A stretch of DNA of 64,000 nucleotides, taken from contig JADLDI010000013.1 of the NCBI GenBank assembly GCA_020846745.1, positions 1 to 64,000 on the forward strand, given 5' to 3'. The notes under the pieces were generated by a model. It had not been told where the DNA came from, searched no databases, and was given only the letters and a program-made list of their open reading frames with translations. Shown in pieces: positions 35,320-46,791 of the stretch. Numbering within the stretch: the first letter of the stretch is position 1; each line of letters begins with the position of its first letter. Both the position numbers and the translations under genes were made by a program. Source of the DNA: Bryobacterales bacterium. Lineage in GTDB: Bacteria > Acidobacteriota > Terriglobia > Bryobacterales > Bryobacteraceae.

Positions 35320-38300
35320 TTACCGGATTGCAATAGTAGCCGCGTTAGACGATTGGCCGTTGGCGGTTACGATCACCGGAACCGCATCGCCCGCGGTCAC
35401 ACCCATGGGCACCACTAAATTGATCTGATAAAGGCCCGCAAGGCCCGGTGTCAGCCCGGCAAACAGGACCTCGGCCGGAAGTCCGCCCACTGTAACGGTC
35501 ACCGGGACGACGCTGCGCGCCAATGGGTTTACCGGCGCCGGTTGGCCGGCCGGTAGTGACTGATTGACCGCACCGAGACCTTCGACATAAAGGACGATCG
35601 CGGCGCCCCGTGTGGTCGGATTTGCCGGATCCGCAATCACGGTTGGGCGGCCGGCGTCGACTACGATTCCCTGTCCCTCGCCGGTCTGGCTAAGCGTGAA
35701 TATGGAAGGCTGAGCCGTCGCGACCGGAGCATCGACATACTGCGACCGCTTGGCGCCAAACTGCGACGTGACCTGCTGCACCGTGTTGGGGCGAAGATCA
35801 TAGGGCAACTGAGCGTTCAGTTGCGAGAATACCGGGAAGTTAGCGGCATAGAACAACGGCGCGGGCTTGGCGCCCACAAACAGAGAAGCGCGGTTAAGCA
35901 CATTCGGCCACGGCGGCGCCGGGCCGCGTTGTTCGCCTTCGGCCAGTCCCCGGCCATAGGCGGTAAAAAGGCTGCCAAGCGCCAGCGGACCACCGGGCTG
36001 GAGCGCCGCCGCACTCGTCACGCCGCCGTCGCTCAGGAAAGGAATAGCAACCGACGGCACAATCTCGCCTGAAACCTGGATCGATCCTTGCAAGTTCCGG
36101 CCGGCATCGTCGGCGTAGATCGTGAATGTCGAAGGGCCGATGGCCGGCTCGGGCGTGTAACTGCCCACCCAAATGCCGGGCCGCGTTTGTTGCAACGGAG
36201 TGCCTCCGGCAACGACAATACCCGAGGTTAAGGCGTCGCCACAGCTATCGACAATGCGCGTTTCCAGAGTAAGCGGCAAGCCGGCGGGAACCACGTAAGG
36301 GATCGATTGGGAAGTAACAACCGGATAGAGGCGAGTAGGGGTACAAACCAGATTAGGCCGGACGACGTACAGCAAGTCCACGGCCCGAACACGGCTGTCG
36401 TTCGAAGCGTGGACAAAGAGCGAACCGCGGTAACTACCGGAGGGCATGCCTTGCGGGCTGCCGTCAACATCTACCGTGCGTACTTCACCGGGCTGCAGAA
36501 TGCGTGAGCCTTGCGGCGTAATCGAGAATACACGCAGTTCGCCGGCTACGGAGAAGTCAATCGCTACGGAGGTGGTGGATAGATTACGAATCGCAACCGA
36601 TTGGCGCGAGGCCGGCCCGGTGAAGATCAGGGCGGAAGGTTCGATCGAGATCAGCGGAGCCGTAGGCGGCAATACTTGCAAGGCGACACTCGTCAGGCGT
36701 GGGGAGTTATCCGCCGACGGCGAGGATACGGCCACTTCGCCGAAGTAGATTTCGGGCGCAAGGGCGGATGCATCGATCCTTACTTCCGCGGTGCTTGGGT
36801 TATCGGGGCGGGCCGCGTCGCTCGGCGGAGTTACCGAAAGCCAGTTATCGCCCAATACGGTGGATGCCACCGCTTCCCAGAACAGGTTTGAGTTAGCCTG
36901 GCCGGCAATCGACAGGCGCGAGACGGCCGGTGCAGGTCCGCCCTGAACAACTGAGACTCCGATCCCCGTAGGGGCCGACGTCAACAGTTCACCACTGCCG
37001 GCTACAGAAAGTGTCACCGGAATCGCTAAAGGCGTAAACAGGCCGGTGGAGCCTACAATGACACGGGCACGGTAAGTTCCCGGGTCGAGGTTGATTGGTG
37101 ACGCCCGTAGCCGCAGCCGCAGCGGCGAATTGGCTGAGACTGAGTTAGCGGAAGCCGTGACGCTTAGCCATGAGGCCGTGGAACTGACTGTCACCGGCAT
37201 GCTGACGGAACTCGGATTAGTTATCGTCACCAAGCGCGTGACGATGCGTGAGGAATCGCGCGGTGAGGCAAATGCGACTGCCGGGGGTGATGAAATTAGT
37301 GTGGCGGACCGTGCCGGCCGGACGATCAGAGTCACAGGAACCGTAGCTACATTTGATGTCACGTCCGTTCGCACGGTGATCTGGCCCGCATAAGTGCCCG
37401 GAGCAAAGTTAGCGTAGTCGCGAAGGCGTAGTTCGAGTTGAGCGGGCGTAACGCCGGGAGTAAGTACGGACCTAAGCCACGGCGCAGAAATCTGGAACGA
37501 CAGGGGCACATCGGCGGCGCCGGTAACAATGCTAAGGAATTGCGGCGGTGGTTCCTCGCCGCCGGCATCGAGCGTGAAGGTTATTGAGGAAGGCGAAGGA
37601 CTCAGCGGCCCCAGCACGCGAAGAGAGCAGGTTCGCGTACCGGTATTCGACCGTGCATCCGTTACCTCTAGCGTGAAGGGGAAGGTGCCCGCTTGCGTGG
37701 GGCTTCCCGTCAACCCGCCGCCGGCCGCCAGATTCAGGCCTAGCGGCAGCACGCCCTGCGACAGGCGCCAAGTATAGGGCGGAATGCCGGACGTGGCGGT
37801 AAGTGTCTGGGAATAAGCCTGATGGAGCGACGCATCGGGCAACGGGCACGCGGAAGAGATCTCTGGGCTTCCGATCACCAGGAAGTCTTCCGAATTGGAT
37901 ACCTCGCGAGCAGTGAGCACCACGCGGCGTACTGAAACCGGAAATGTTCCGGAGTTAGTCAGCAATCGGGCGGGTACAACGGCGGTAATGGTTGCCGGGT
38001 CGATATAAGTTGTTACGAGGTCCGTATTGCTGCCCCATTGAGCGACGACACCGGGCGCGAAGCCGCTGCCCTTGATAGTCAAAGTAAGATCAGGCGATCC
38101 GGCCAGGACGTTGGGCGGGCTCAACGAGGTTACAAACAGGGTTTGTCCTTGCTGTGCGACAAGCACGCGCATGCTACAGTCGCGGCTCGCGGTATTCTGC
38201 TGACTATCTGTCAGGCGCAGAGAGAAGTTATAAGTGCCCGAAACCGCCGGTGTTCCGGAGATACTGCCATCCGGTAACAGGATCAAATCCGAAGGAAGCG

Positions 38301-38751
38301 TGCCGGCGCTGAGGCTCCACGTATAGGGGGGCGCTCCGCCAGTCAGGCCAAGCGTGTAGTTGTAAGTCCGGCCAGGAATGGCGCTGGGCAGGGGGCATGC
38401 TGTGGTGATTTGTACCTGGGACGCCACAAACAGGTCGAAAAGGTTCGACACCAGGCTGCCCTGGACCACCGCGACCGGCACGGTGCCGCCCTGCTGCAGC
38501 ACAGTGGCAGGAACAGTCGCCTCAAGACGGGTTTCCGAGATAAACCGCGTATCGAGGTTGGTCGCGTTGAAAAAGCCGTATCGCCAGACGACCCTTGAAT
38601 CCTGGGAAAACCGGGACCCGTTAACAACGAGCGTAAAGCTTGGGGAACCGGCGGTAACCGTCGCGGGACTGAGCGAGGTGATCTCCGGAGGGGGCAACGT
38701 CTGGGCCAGGCACGACAAAGCCAGTAGTACCGAACAGGACAATACCCGCAT
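35320..38751 (-). CDS. Large exported Ig-like protein with Solibacter C-terminal domain
   Basis: A 1143-residue protein with a signal peptide (VLSCSVLLALSCLAQ). IPT/TIG-like and putative-Ig modules alternate in the first 400 residues. One example repeats twice: ACPLPSAIPGRTYNYTLGLT and ACPLPDASLHQAYSQTLTAT, each followed by GxPPYTW. BACON-like beta domains follow (SITFTLDAGGEEPPPQ, VAFASPRDSSRIVTRLVTI). The last 230 residues are the Solibacter uncharacterized C-terminal domain (LFTAYGRGLAEGEQRG ... GLAGLYQINLVVPMGVTAGDAVPV). It is likely cell-surface or secreted and adhesive or carbohydrate-related. Function is unknown. This domain is the best taxonomic marker in the window. Confidence 0.88.
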   Translation of the reverse strand: MRVLSCSVLLALSCLAQTLPPPEITSLSPATVTAGSPSFTLVVNGSRFSQDSRVVWRYGFFNATNLDTRFISETRLEATVPATVLQQGGTVPVAVVQGSLVSNLFDLFVASQVQITTACPLPSAIPGRTYNYTLGLTGGAPPYTWSLSAGTLPSDLILLPDGSISGTPAVSGTYNFSLRLTDSQQNTASRDCSMRVLVAQQGQTLFVTSLSPPNVLAGSPDLTLTIKGSGFAPGVVAQWGSNTDLVTTYIDPATITAVVPARLLTNSGTFPVSVRRVVLTAREVSNSEDFLVIGSPEISSACPLPDASLHQAYSQTLTATSGIPPYTWRLSQGVLPLGLNLAAGGGLTGSPTQAGTFPFTLEVTDARSNTGTRTCSLRVLGPLSPSPSSITFTLDAGGEEPPPQFLSIVTGAADVPLSFQISAPWLRSVLTPGVTPAQLELRLRDYANFAPGTYAGQITVRTDVTSNVATVPVTLIVRPARSATLISSPPAVAFASPRDSSRIVTRLVTITNPSSVSMPVTVSSTASWLSVTASANSVSANSPLRLRLRASPINLDPGTYRARVIVGSTGLFTPLAIPVTLSVAGSGELLTSAPTGIGVSVVQGGPAPAVSRLSIAGQANSNLFWEAVASTVLGDNWLSVTPPSDAARPDNPSTAEVRIDASALAPEIYFGEVAVSSPSADNSPRLTSVALQVLPPTAPLISIEPSALIFTGPASRQSVAIRNLSTTSVAIDFSVAGELRVFSITPQGSRILQPGEVRTVDVDGSPQGMPSGSYRGSLFVHASNDSRVRAVDLLYVVRPNLVCTPTRLYPVVTSQSIPYVVPAGLPLTLETRIVDSCGDALTSGIVVAGGTPLQQTRPGIWVGSYTPEPAIGPSTFTIYADDAGRNLQGSIQVSGEIVPSVAIPFLSDGGVTSAAALQPGGPLALGSLFTAYGRGLAEGEQRGPAPPWPNVLNRASLFVGAKPAPLFYAANFPVFSQLNAQLPYDLRPNTVQQVTSQFGAKRSQYVDAPVATAQPSIFTLSQTGEGQGIVVDAGRPTVIADPANPTTRGAAIVLYVEGLGAVNQSLPAGQPAPVNPLARSVVPVTVTVGGLPAEVLFAGLTPGLAGLYQINLVVPMGVTAGDAVPVIVTANGQSSNAATIAIR

Positions 38752-38797
38752 GGCCCTATTGTCGGCTAAACTGAGGCCGAACGCGAACGTGGCCGGT

Positions 38798-39985
38798 CTA
38801 ATTTGTTTTATTCAGCGCCTGATCGAGGTCGGCGATGATGTCGTCGGGATGCTCAATCCCAATCGACAACCGGAGCAGATTATCGCCGATACCCAACCGC
38901 CGGCGCTGCGCCGGAGAGATGTCGCGGTGCGAACTCATGGCCGGATAGAGAACCATCGTGTGGACATCGCCTAGCGAGGTGGCGCGGACGATCATCCGCA
39001 ACCCGTTGATGAACTGGAAGACCTGGCCGCGTGCGCCGTCTTTAATGTCGAACGAGACCATGGCGCCGAACAAGCCCTGCGGGAACAGGCGAGCCGTTGT
39101 CGCGGCGTCGGCATGCTGCGGCGCGGCCGGAAAATAGACCGACGAAACGCGCGGGTGCGTGGCCAGCCACGACGCAACGCGGCAGGCGTTGGCGCACTGG
39201 CGTTCCATGCGCAGCGGGAATGTCTTGATGCCGCGCATGGTGAGATACGCTTCAAAGGGCCCGAGATTTGGACCGCAGGTTTTGGCCAGCGTGCGCAGCG
39301 TCGCAAGATGAGCCGCGTCTGAAATAATCGCCCCGCCCAGCACGTCTCCGTGCCCCGCGAGGTACTTCGTTACGGAGTGCACGGACAGGTGCGCTCCTAT
39401 CTCCAGCGGACGGCACATCAGCGGAGTGGCGAAGGTGTTATCGACGACCAGCGCGGCGCCCGCGCGGTTGGCGATTTCAGCCAGTTTGTCGAGCGGAGCG
39501 ACGCGCAGCAAAGGATTCGAAATTGTCTCGGTGAGGATGCAACCGGCTTTCGCTTCAGTAACAGCCTTCTCGACAGCGGCAAGGTCCGTGATGTCCACCC
39601 AGCGCACTTCAACGCCCGACGGTTCCAGCACGTTCATCAACAGCTTGATCGTGGCGCCGTATAACGCCGATGAAGCCACCACAGAGCGCCGCCGGTCGTT
39701 CAACGCCGTCATTAACGCGACGTGGATCGCGCCCATACCCGATGAAGTCGCAAGCGCGCCCGCCCCCGATTCAAGCGACGTCAGCAACTCTTCCAGAGCG
39801 CTGTTAGTCGGATTGTCGTAGCGCGAATAGCAATAACCCTGCTCTTCGTCCGCAAACACGCGGTCCAGCGTTTCGACATCGTCATAGAAAAAGCTGGTCG
39901 CCGTAAAAATGGGCGTGGTGACGGGTGTAGCCGGTGAGAGTTTGCGGCGGTCCCCCGCGTGGACCGCTTTCGTGTGTAACTTCAT
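38798..39985 (-). CDS. Cys/Met-metabolism PLP enzyme
   Basis: A 395-residue fold-type I PLP enzyme of the cystathionine gamma-synthase / methionine gamma-lyase / homocysteine synthase family. Marker segments are SRYDNPTNSALEELLTSLE, ATSSGMGAIHVALM, VVDNTFATPLMCRPLEIGA and the PLP lysine in HSVTKYLAGHGDVLGG. The substrate cannot be fixed from motifs alone. It begins 8 bases downstream of the cysS stop, so both probably share a transcript and a sulfur-amino-acid theme. Confidence 0.9.
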   Translation of the reverse strand: MKLHTKAVHAGDRRKLSPATPVTTPIFTATSFFYDDVETLDRVFADEEQGYCYSRYDNPTNSALEELLTSLESGAGALATSSGMGAIHVALMTALNDRRRSVVASSALYGATIKLLMNVLEPSGVEVRWVDITDLAAVEKAVTEAKAGCILTETISNPLLRVAPLDKLAEIANRAGAALVVDNTFATPLMCRPLEIGAHLSVHSVTKYLAGHGDVLGGAIISDAAHLATLRTLAKTCGPNLGPFEAYLTMRGIKTFPLRMERQCANACRVASWLATHPRVSSVYFPAAPQHADAATTARLFPQGLFGAMVSFDIKDGARGQVFQFINGLRMIVRATSLGDVHTMVLYPAMSSHRDISPAQRRRLGIGDNLLRLSIGIEHPDDIIADLDQALNKTN

Positions 39986-39993
39986 TTCGACAG

Positions 39994-41394
39994 TTATTTC
40001 CGTTTCCAGCGAACGCCGTCTTTCGTGTCTTCGAGAATCACACCGGCTTCCGCCAGGGAATTACGAATCTCGTCGGCGCGCTTGAAGTTCTTGGTTTTCT
40101 TGGCGGCCGTCCGTTCGGCAATCAGGGAATCGATCTCCGCATCGGACATCGCGCCCGATTGCACGGTCGGCTTTAAGACGTCGAAGATCGAGTCGAAGAT
40201 ATCGAACAACTCGCGGACCGCCGCAACGTTGCCGGTCTTGAACTCGCCCGAGTCCATCGCCGTGTTGGTCACGCGCACAAACTCGAAGATATGGCCTAGC
40301 GCTTCAGCCGTGTTCAGATCGTCGTCGAGCGACTCTTCGAACGACTGCCGAGCCTTCGCGGTCAGCTCCAGAATCGACTCGTTCATTCCGTCGGCAAACT
40401 TGGTCGTGTCGAGGCGAAGCTGATAGTTCCGCAAACGGTCGAGCGCCGTTTGCGCGGCTTTGAGGCCGTCGAAGGTGAAGTTGAGTTTCTTGCGGTACGA
40501 CACCGATGCGAGCAGGTACCGAATATTCTCGGGCTGCTGACCCTGCGCGAGCAAATCGCGAAGAGTGTAGAAGTTGCCGAGGCTCTTCGACATTTTCTGG
40601 CCTTCCACCATCAGGTGTTCGGCATGCAGCCAGTAACGCACGAACGGCTTGCCGGTGATCGCTTCCGACTGCGCGATTTCGTTCTCATGATGCGGAAACG
40701 TGAGGTCCACCCCGCCGGTGTGGATATCGAGCGTCTCGCCCAAGTACTTCATCGACATCACGGAACACTCGATATGCCAGCCCGGGCGCCCGGGGCCGAG
40801 CGGTGTCTCCCAGAAAGGTTCCTCGCCGCGGCGCGCTTTCCACAGCACAAAATCGCGGGCATCGTCCTTTTCGTATTCGTCAACATCCACGCGCGCGCCG
40901 GCCCGATTGCCCTCAAGCGAGATATGCGAGAGCTTGCCGTACTGCGGGAACGATGCGATGCGGTAATAGACCGAGCCGTCGGAGTCGTAGGTGAAGCCCT
41001 TGTCGGTTAGCGTCTGAATCGCTGACGCCATTTCCGGGATGTGTTCGGTGGCGCGCACGATGCGCTCCGGCCGTTGCAGGCGCAGCGTCTCGATGTCTTC
41101 CAGGAACGCCTTCTCATACACCGCCGTGTACTCGTTGATCGGCTTGCCCTGCTCCATCGCGTTCCGGATGATCTTGTCTTCCACGTCCGTGATGTTCATC
41201 ACGTGATTCAACTGGTAGCCGCGATAGCGCAGCCAGCGGCGCAGGATGTCCTGAAACGTGAAAGTGCGAAGGTTGCCGATGTGGACGTAGTGATAAACGG
41301 TGGGCCCACAAGTGTACATGCGAACGTTGTTGCCCTCCAGCGGAGTGAAAACCTCAAGCTGCTGTGTGAGCGTGTTGTAGAAACGCAGTGCCAT
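39994..41394 (-). CDS. cysS: Cysteinyl-tRNA synthetase
   Basis: A 466-residue class Ia synthetase. I start at ATG 41394 (MALRFYNTLTQQLE), which matches the family's usual beginning; the frame extends 18 residues upstream without a better ribosome-binding site. The zinc Cys is in MYTCGPTVY, the HIGH motif appears as HIGN, and the KMSKS loop is EGQKMSKSLGNF. The GVDLTFPHHENEIAQSEA segment holds further zinc ligands. It charges tRNA-Cys. The PLP enzyme of sulfur metabolism lies just downstream. Confidence 0.96.
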   Translation of the reverse strand: MALRFYNTLTQQLEVFTPLEGNNVRMYTCGPTVYHYVHIGNLRTFTFQDILRRWLRYRGYQLNHVMNITDVEDKIIRNAMEQGKPINEYTAVYEKAFLEDIETLRLQRPERIVRATEHIPEMASAIQTLTDKGFTYDSDGSVYYRIASFPQYGKLSHISLEGNRAGARVDVDEYEKDDARDFVLWKARRGEEPFWETPLGPGRPGWHIECSVMSMKYLGETLDIHTGGVDLTFPHHENEIAQSEAITGKPFVRYWLHAEHLMVEGQKMSKSLGNFYTLRDLLAQGQQPENIRYLLASVSYRKKLNFTFDGLKAAQTALDRLRNYQLRLDTTKFADGMNESILELTAKARQSFEESLDDDLNTAEALGHIFEFVRVTNTAMDSGEFKTGNVAAVRELFDIFDSIFDVLKPTVQSGAMSDAEIDSLIAERTAAKKTKNFKRADEIRNSLAEAGVILEDTKDGVRWKRK

Positions 41395-41504
41395 TAGATA
41401 TGCCGAAATGAGTGGATCTTTTATGGTAACGCGAGCCATGAAACCCAAGAAGCAGCGCTACGTCACATTAATCGCTGGTACTGAAACTGGGGTGGAGAAG
41501 GCAG

Positions 41505-42092
41505 ATGAAGCTAATCGTGTGTGCGCTCGTGTTGGCTGCAAGCTCGTTTGCGGCGGGTCCTTTGATAATCGGCGGACGTGCGGGTACCGCGCTGACAGAT
41601 CCCACCGGCAACGCGTTCAATTCGTTCGGCAGCAGCAGCATCGGTCATAACTACACCGTAGGGCCCACGCTGGGCGTGAAGTTGCCGCTCGGCTTTTCTG
41701 TGCAGGGTGACGCGCTGTACAACCGCCGCAGCCTCGGCCTTGGCCTCGGCAGTTTTGGAGTGAGCACGAATTCCGACTGGTGGGAGTTCCCCGTGATGGT
41801 CAAATTCACGCCGGGGCATGGACCCATCGCGCCGATGTTCGGCGCCGGCGTCAGCGTCCAGCACATCTCAAACTTCGGCAGCGTGCCGACTTACATTCTG
41901 ACGGGCCGAACCGATGCGAATTCGGTTGGCTTTGTCGCCGGCGCCGGCGTGCAGTTCCGGATCGGCGGCATGCAGATCACGCCGGAGCTGCGCTACACGC
42001 GGTGGAACGCCGGCAGTTGGACACAGTCGCTCGTCAACACGGTGATCGGCGGACAGAACCAGGCGCAGTTCCTGGTCGGCTTCACGTTCTGA
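41505..42092 (+). CDS. Outer-membrane beta-barrel protein
   Basis: A 195-residue protein with a signal peptide (KLIVCALVLAASSFAAG), preceded by GGAG at 10 bases from the ATG. Alternating hydrophobic and polar residues through the body, many Gly and aromatic residues and a terminal Phe (FLVGFTF) indicate an 8-stranded barrel of the OmpA/OmpX-like type. No conserved catalytic residues are visible. The gene converges with the 42189 gene, with a hairpin between. Confidence 0.8.
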   Translation: MKLIVCALVLAASSFAAGPLIIGGRAGTALTDPTGNAFNSFGSSSIGHNYTVGPTLGVKLPLGFSVQGDALYNRRSLGLGLGSFGVSTNSDWWEFPVMVKFTPGHGPIAPMFGAGVSVQHISNFGSVPTYILTGRTDANSVGFVAGAGVQFRIGGMQITPELRYTRWNAGSWTQSLVNTVIGGQNQAQFLVGFTF

Positions 42093-42130
42093 CCTGTAAC
42101 TCTGGAGCACTCGGCAAACCTCGACCCGAG

Positions 42131-42150
42131 CCGCCGCTCTAAAGCGGCGG
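42131..42150. terminator. Bidirectional hairpin between convergent genes
   Basis: CCGCCGCT-CTAA-AGCGGCGG forms an 8-base perfect stem with a 4-base loop in the gap between the barrel protein and the leftward receiver/PPDK gene. No T run follows either side. The flanking CGACCCGAGCCGCCGCT also occurs at about 49415, so the hairpin may be part of a dispersed repeat doing duty as a terminator. Confidence 0.55.
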
Positions 42151-42188
42151 GTTCTAAGTGGCACGGACCTACCAACTCAAGCGCATCG

Positions 42189-45161
42189 TTAGAGAGTTAT
42201 CAAGCCGTGTTGAGTTAGGCCGTCCATGCGCACGGAAAATGGTTTCTTCAGGCGAACATGGCGGACGCCCAGGGGGAAGTCCTGGCCGGGTAATTGGTTG
42301 AGGAGATCCCAACGCACGAATTCGTCGCCGGTGGCGCTGGTTAGGGAGAAATAGCCGATGCCGGCGGAGGTCATGTTGTGGAAGAAGTGGGTGCCTTGGG
42401 AAGGCTCGATGGGGAGGTCCGCGGCCGGCACTTCAACGATGACGCGGGCGGCGGAGATCTGGTGCCAGGTGACGGGAATGCCGATCCAGGGGTCGAAGGA
42501 GCCCCAGCGGCCGGGGCCGATCAGAGCGTACGGACGATTTTCGCGCGACAAGCGCTCGTTCACCTCAGCGATTACCGACGCGACGGCGGTGCTCTGGGCG
42601 CGAGAGAACCGCGACGGATCGATGTAGACGAGGTCGCGAAGGGTGTCGATGGCTCCGTTGCCGAGAACGCGTTCGGAGCGGCACAGCAATTTATGGGGAG
42701 GGATGGAACCAGCGTCGACTTCGCACCGTTCGCGGCTGGCGACGAGGGGACGCATTTGGAGGAAATAGAACTCGGGCTCATCGGAATCTGTGGAGGCGTC
42801 GATGTTGACGGCGAATTCGATTTCGACGGGGAAGCCGAGATCTTTGCGGCAGGCTTCGAAGAGGTGATTGAGAATGCCCGAAAGCGGAAAGACGTTGTGC
42901 TTGAGAATGCGGGCAAAGGTGACGACGCGGCTGCCCCGGCGGGCGATGCCATCGAACATTCGGTCTTCGACCGTGTCGACCACGCTGCCGGCGATGGCGA
43001 GGGTGCCGTCGGATTCAGCCTGAGCCAGGGGCAGGCGGGCGAGAGTGGCATCGGTGCCGCGCATGAGATCGACCTCGCTGCTGTCAAGATCGAGCGCGAA
43101 GAACTCGCGTTGGGCGACCTTCATGACTTCGCCGGGCGAGCGGAACTGAGGCAGAGCTTGCGGATAGCGGGGACAGAAGCGGAGGGCGTCGCCGCCTTCG
43201 ACGACCTGTTTGCCGAGTCCAAGCGCAATGGTGGCGACGCCATCGTCGGGTTTCATCTGAAATACGGGATAGAAATTATAAGACTGGGCAACACCGGAGA
43301 TAGCGGGATAGTAATAGCGCCCGTATTCGCGGCCGGCGACTTCCTGAATAATAACTGCCATCTTGGCTTCGTTCAGATCCTGCCCAATGGCTTCGAGATA
43401 CTTTCTGGGACGTTCAAGGAAAGCAGAAGCGTAGACTAACTTGACCGCCGTCATTAACTGATTGAGCCGCACCTCAAGGTTGGGGTCGTTATTCGGCAGC
43501 ATGTAAGTGGCGTAGAGGCCGGCGGAGGGTTGGCGGTGCGAATCTTCGAGCAACCCGGAAGAGCGCACGGCCAGAGGCACGCGCACACGCATGACGTAGA
43601 ACTCCAGGGCATCGCGGAGCTTGCGTTCGAGGCGGCCGTGGGCGAAGCGCTTCTGGACGGCATCGTCGGTTAGTTCATAGAACGAGGCGATATCCAGGCC
43701 GTTGTGCTGCATGAAGGCGTGCGACTCGTCGGCTCCGATGACCAGGGTTCGTGGAAGGCGGACACGAGCGCCGGCGATACGGTCGTCTTTGGCCCAATGG
43801 CTGAGTTGTTTGAAGACGAACGCGAGGCCGCGCCCTTTACCGCCGAGCGAGCCGCGGCCAAGAACGAGAAACGGATAAGCGGGGTCGAACTCCGGGGGCC
43901 GGAAGTCCGCCACGGCGCCGCGATACTTCTCGCGGCGGGCGATCGATATCGCATCGATGACATAGCGCCGCAATTCGTCGACGCTATCGGAATCGGTGAC
44001 TTTTAGCGGGCGAAGGACGGAGGCGAGGGTGAGTTCGCCGCGGGCGCGGAACCAGCGTGACAGGTCGTTCCGGCGGGCGTGGAAAAGGAACGATTCGTGG
44101 GGAATTACCTCGAGTGCGTGCTCCATCTCCCACATGTTGCTAACGCTTTTGACGACAGAGCCATCGGGCAGGCGGAAGTCGAAATCGCCGAAGCCAATGT
44201 CTTCGAGCACGAACTGTTCGATACCGGCGCGCATGTTGGATCCGCGCTTGGCAAGGGCGCTGGCGCCGACCGTTCTTGCGATCTCCGCGGCATTCGGTTC
44301 AGAAGAGTGGACGAGGATGGGCACACCGGGAGCGCGATCGACGATGGAGCGGAGGAAGCGTGGACCGGTGTCGGGATCGACGCGGTCGTCTTCGGCGGTA
44401 TGTAGGTCTGAGATGATGCCGAGCAACGACGTTTCATACTTATTGAACAGCTTTTCGGCTTCGCCGAACGTGCGGGCAAGCAAAACTTTGGGGCGCACGC
44501 GAGTCCGGATCTGGCGTTCGCTCTCGTTAATGCCTTCGGGCACGAGCTTAAACGTGCGCTGCATGAGCATCGTGTAGAGGTGCGGCAGCAGGAGCGAGTA
44601 GTGCTCGATGGCGTCTTCAATGACAAGGATGGTGCCGATGGAGGCGATGGCGAGGTCGCGATCGACATTGTGGCTGTCTTCCACCAGCTTGATGATGGAA
44701 AGGAGCACGTCGGCGGTGCCGCGCCAGGCGAACACCCAATCGATGGCGGCGGTTGTAGTTGAGTGGAGCCACGTCTGGGCTAGCCACGACCAATCGAAAA
44801 CCAGCATGGCGACGGGCAGGCCGGGTTCGAGAGCTTTGACCTGGCGCGCAAACGAGGGCGTGTCCATGTCGGGGAGGTTGCCGGAAACGAGGACGAGGTC
44901 GAAGTGATCGCGCTCAAGCATGGTGAGAGCCTCAGCGGCCGAGAGCGCGGAGACGACTTGGGGCACGTTTTGGAGGTGGAGGATTTGCGACGCGCCGTAG
45001 ATGTCTTGAGTGAGTGAGTAGTCGCGCGAGATGCTGAAACTCTCATAGGGGTTCGAGACCATGAGGATCGTTCGAACACGGCGGGCCATAAGGCGATGGA
45101 GGCCGCGGATTTGCGGGTCGTAGGCGTAGCGGAGCTGGTCGCGGAGGTCGGGTAGAGTCAT
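42189..45161 (-). CDS. Receiver-like / PEP-synthase ATP-grasp fusion protein
   Basis: A 990-residue protein of unusual build. Residues about 30-170 form a response-regulator-like fold (TILMVSNPYESFSISRDYS ... HFDLVLVSGNLPDMDTPSFARQV). Residues about 185-330 form a second one (TILVIEDAIEHYS, IISDLHTAED, VPILVHSSEP, ALAKRGS). From about 430 on there is a PPDK/PEP-synthase nucleotide-binding domain (GRGSLGGKGRGLAFVFKQL, VRSSGLLEDSHRQPSAGLYATYMLPN). I find no phospho-His swivelling domain and no PEP/pyruvate barrel, so it cannot run the full dikinase reaction. It may act as a phosphotransfer or nucleotide-sensing regulator. The gene is monocistronic. Confidence 0.75.
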   Translation of the reverse strand: MTLPDLRDQLRYAYDPQIRGLHRLMARRVRTILMVSNPYESFSISRDYSLTQDIYGASQILHLQNVPQVVSALSAAEALTMLERDHFDLVLVSGNLPDMDTPSFARQVKALEPGLPVAMLVFDWSWLAQTWLHSTTTAAIDWVFAWRGTADVLLSIIKLVEDSHNVDRDLAIASIGTILVIEDAIEHYSLLLPHLYTMLMQRTFKLVPEGINESERQIRTRVRPKVLLARTFGEAEKLFNKYETSLLGIISDLHTAEDDRVDPDTGPRFLRSIVDRAPGVPILVHSSEPNAAEIARTVGASALAKRGSNMRAGIEQFVLEDIGFGDFDFRLPDGSVVKSVSNMWEMEHALEVIPHESFLFHARRNDLSRWFRARGELTLASVLRPLKVTDSDSVDELRRYVIDAISIARREKYRGAVADFRPPEFDPAYPFLVLGRGSLGGKGRGLAFVFKQLSHWAKDDRIAGARVRLPRTLVIGADESHAFMQHNGLDIASFYELTDDAVQKRFAHGRLERKLRDALEFYVMRVRVPLAVRSSGLLEDSHRQPSAGLYATYMLPNNDPNLEVRLNQLMTAVKLVYASAFLERPRKYLEAIGQDLNEAKMAVIIQEVAGREYGRYYYPAISGVAQSYNFYPVFQMKPDDGVATIALGLGKQVVEGGDALRFCPRYPQALPQFRSPGEVMKVAQREFFALDLDSSEVDLMRGTDATLARLPLAQAESDGTLAIAGSVVDTVEDRMFDGIARRGSRVVTFARILKHNVFPLSGILNHLFEACRKDLGFPVEIEFAVNIDASTDSDEPEFYFLQMRPLVASRERCEVDAGSIPPHKLLCRSERVLGNGAIDTLRDLVYIDPSRFSRAQSTAVASVIAEVNERLSRENRPYALIGPGRWGSFDPWIGIPVTWHQISAARVIVEVPAADLPIEPSQGTHFFHNMTSAGIGYFSLTSATGDEFVRWDLLNQLPGQDFPLGVRHVRLKKPFSVRMDGLTQHGLITL

Positions 45162-45190
45162 GGGGGAGAAAGAACCGGCGGGTCAGATGG

Positions 45191-45244
45191 GAGGTGCGGA
45201 GGCCGACCGGGAGGTCGGCCGCGAACGAAGACGTCCGCCCCACC
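45191..45244. repeat. Dispersed GC-rich repeat, copy 2
   Basis: GGCCGACC-GGGA-GGTCGGCC at 45201-45220 is a perfect 8-base inverted repeat, followed by GCGAACGAAGACGTCCGCCCCACC. The same unit with decay occurs at 21351-21397. It lies between the receiver/PPDK gene start and the gdhA stop. Confidence 0.65.
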
Positions 45245-45272
45245 AGCGATCAGCATGGAGCCATGCCGCTTC

Positions 45273-46772
<1,500 letters not shown>

Positions 46773-46791
46773 TTATAAAGTAAATGAGCAG

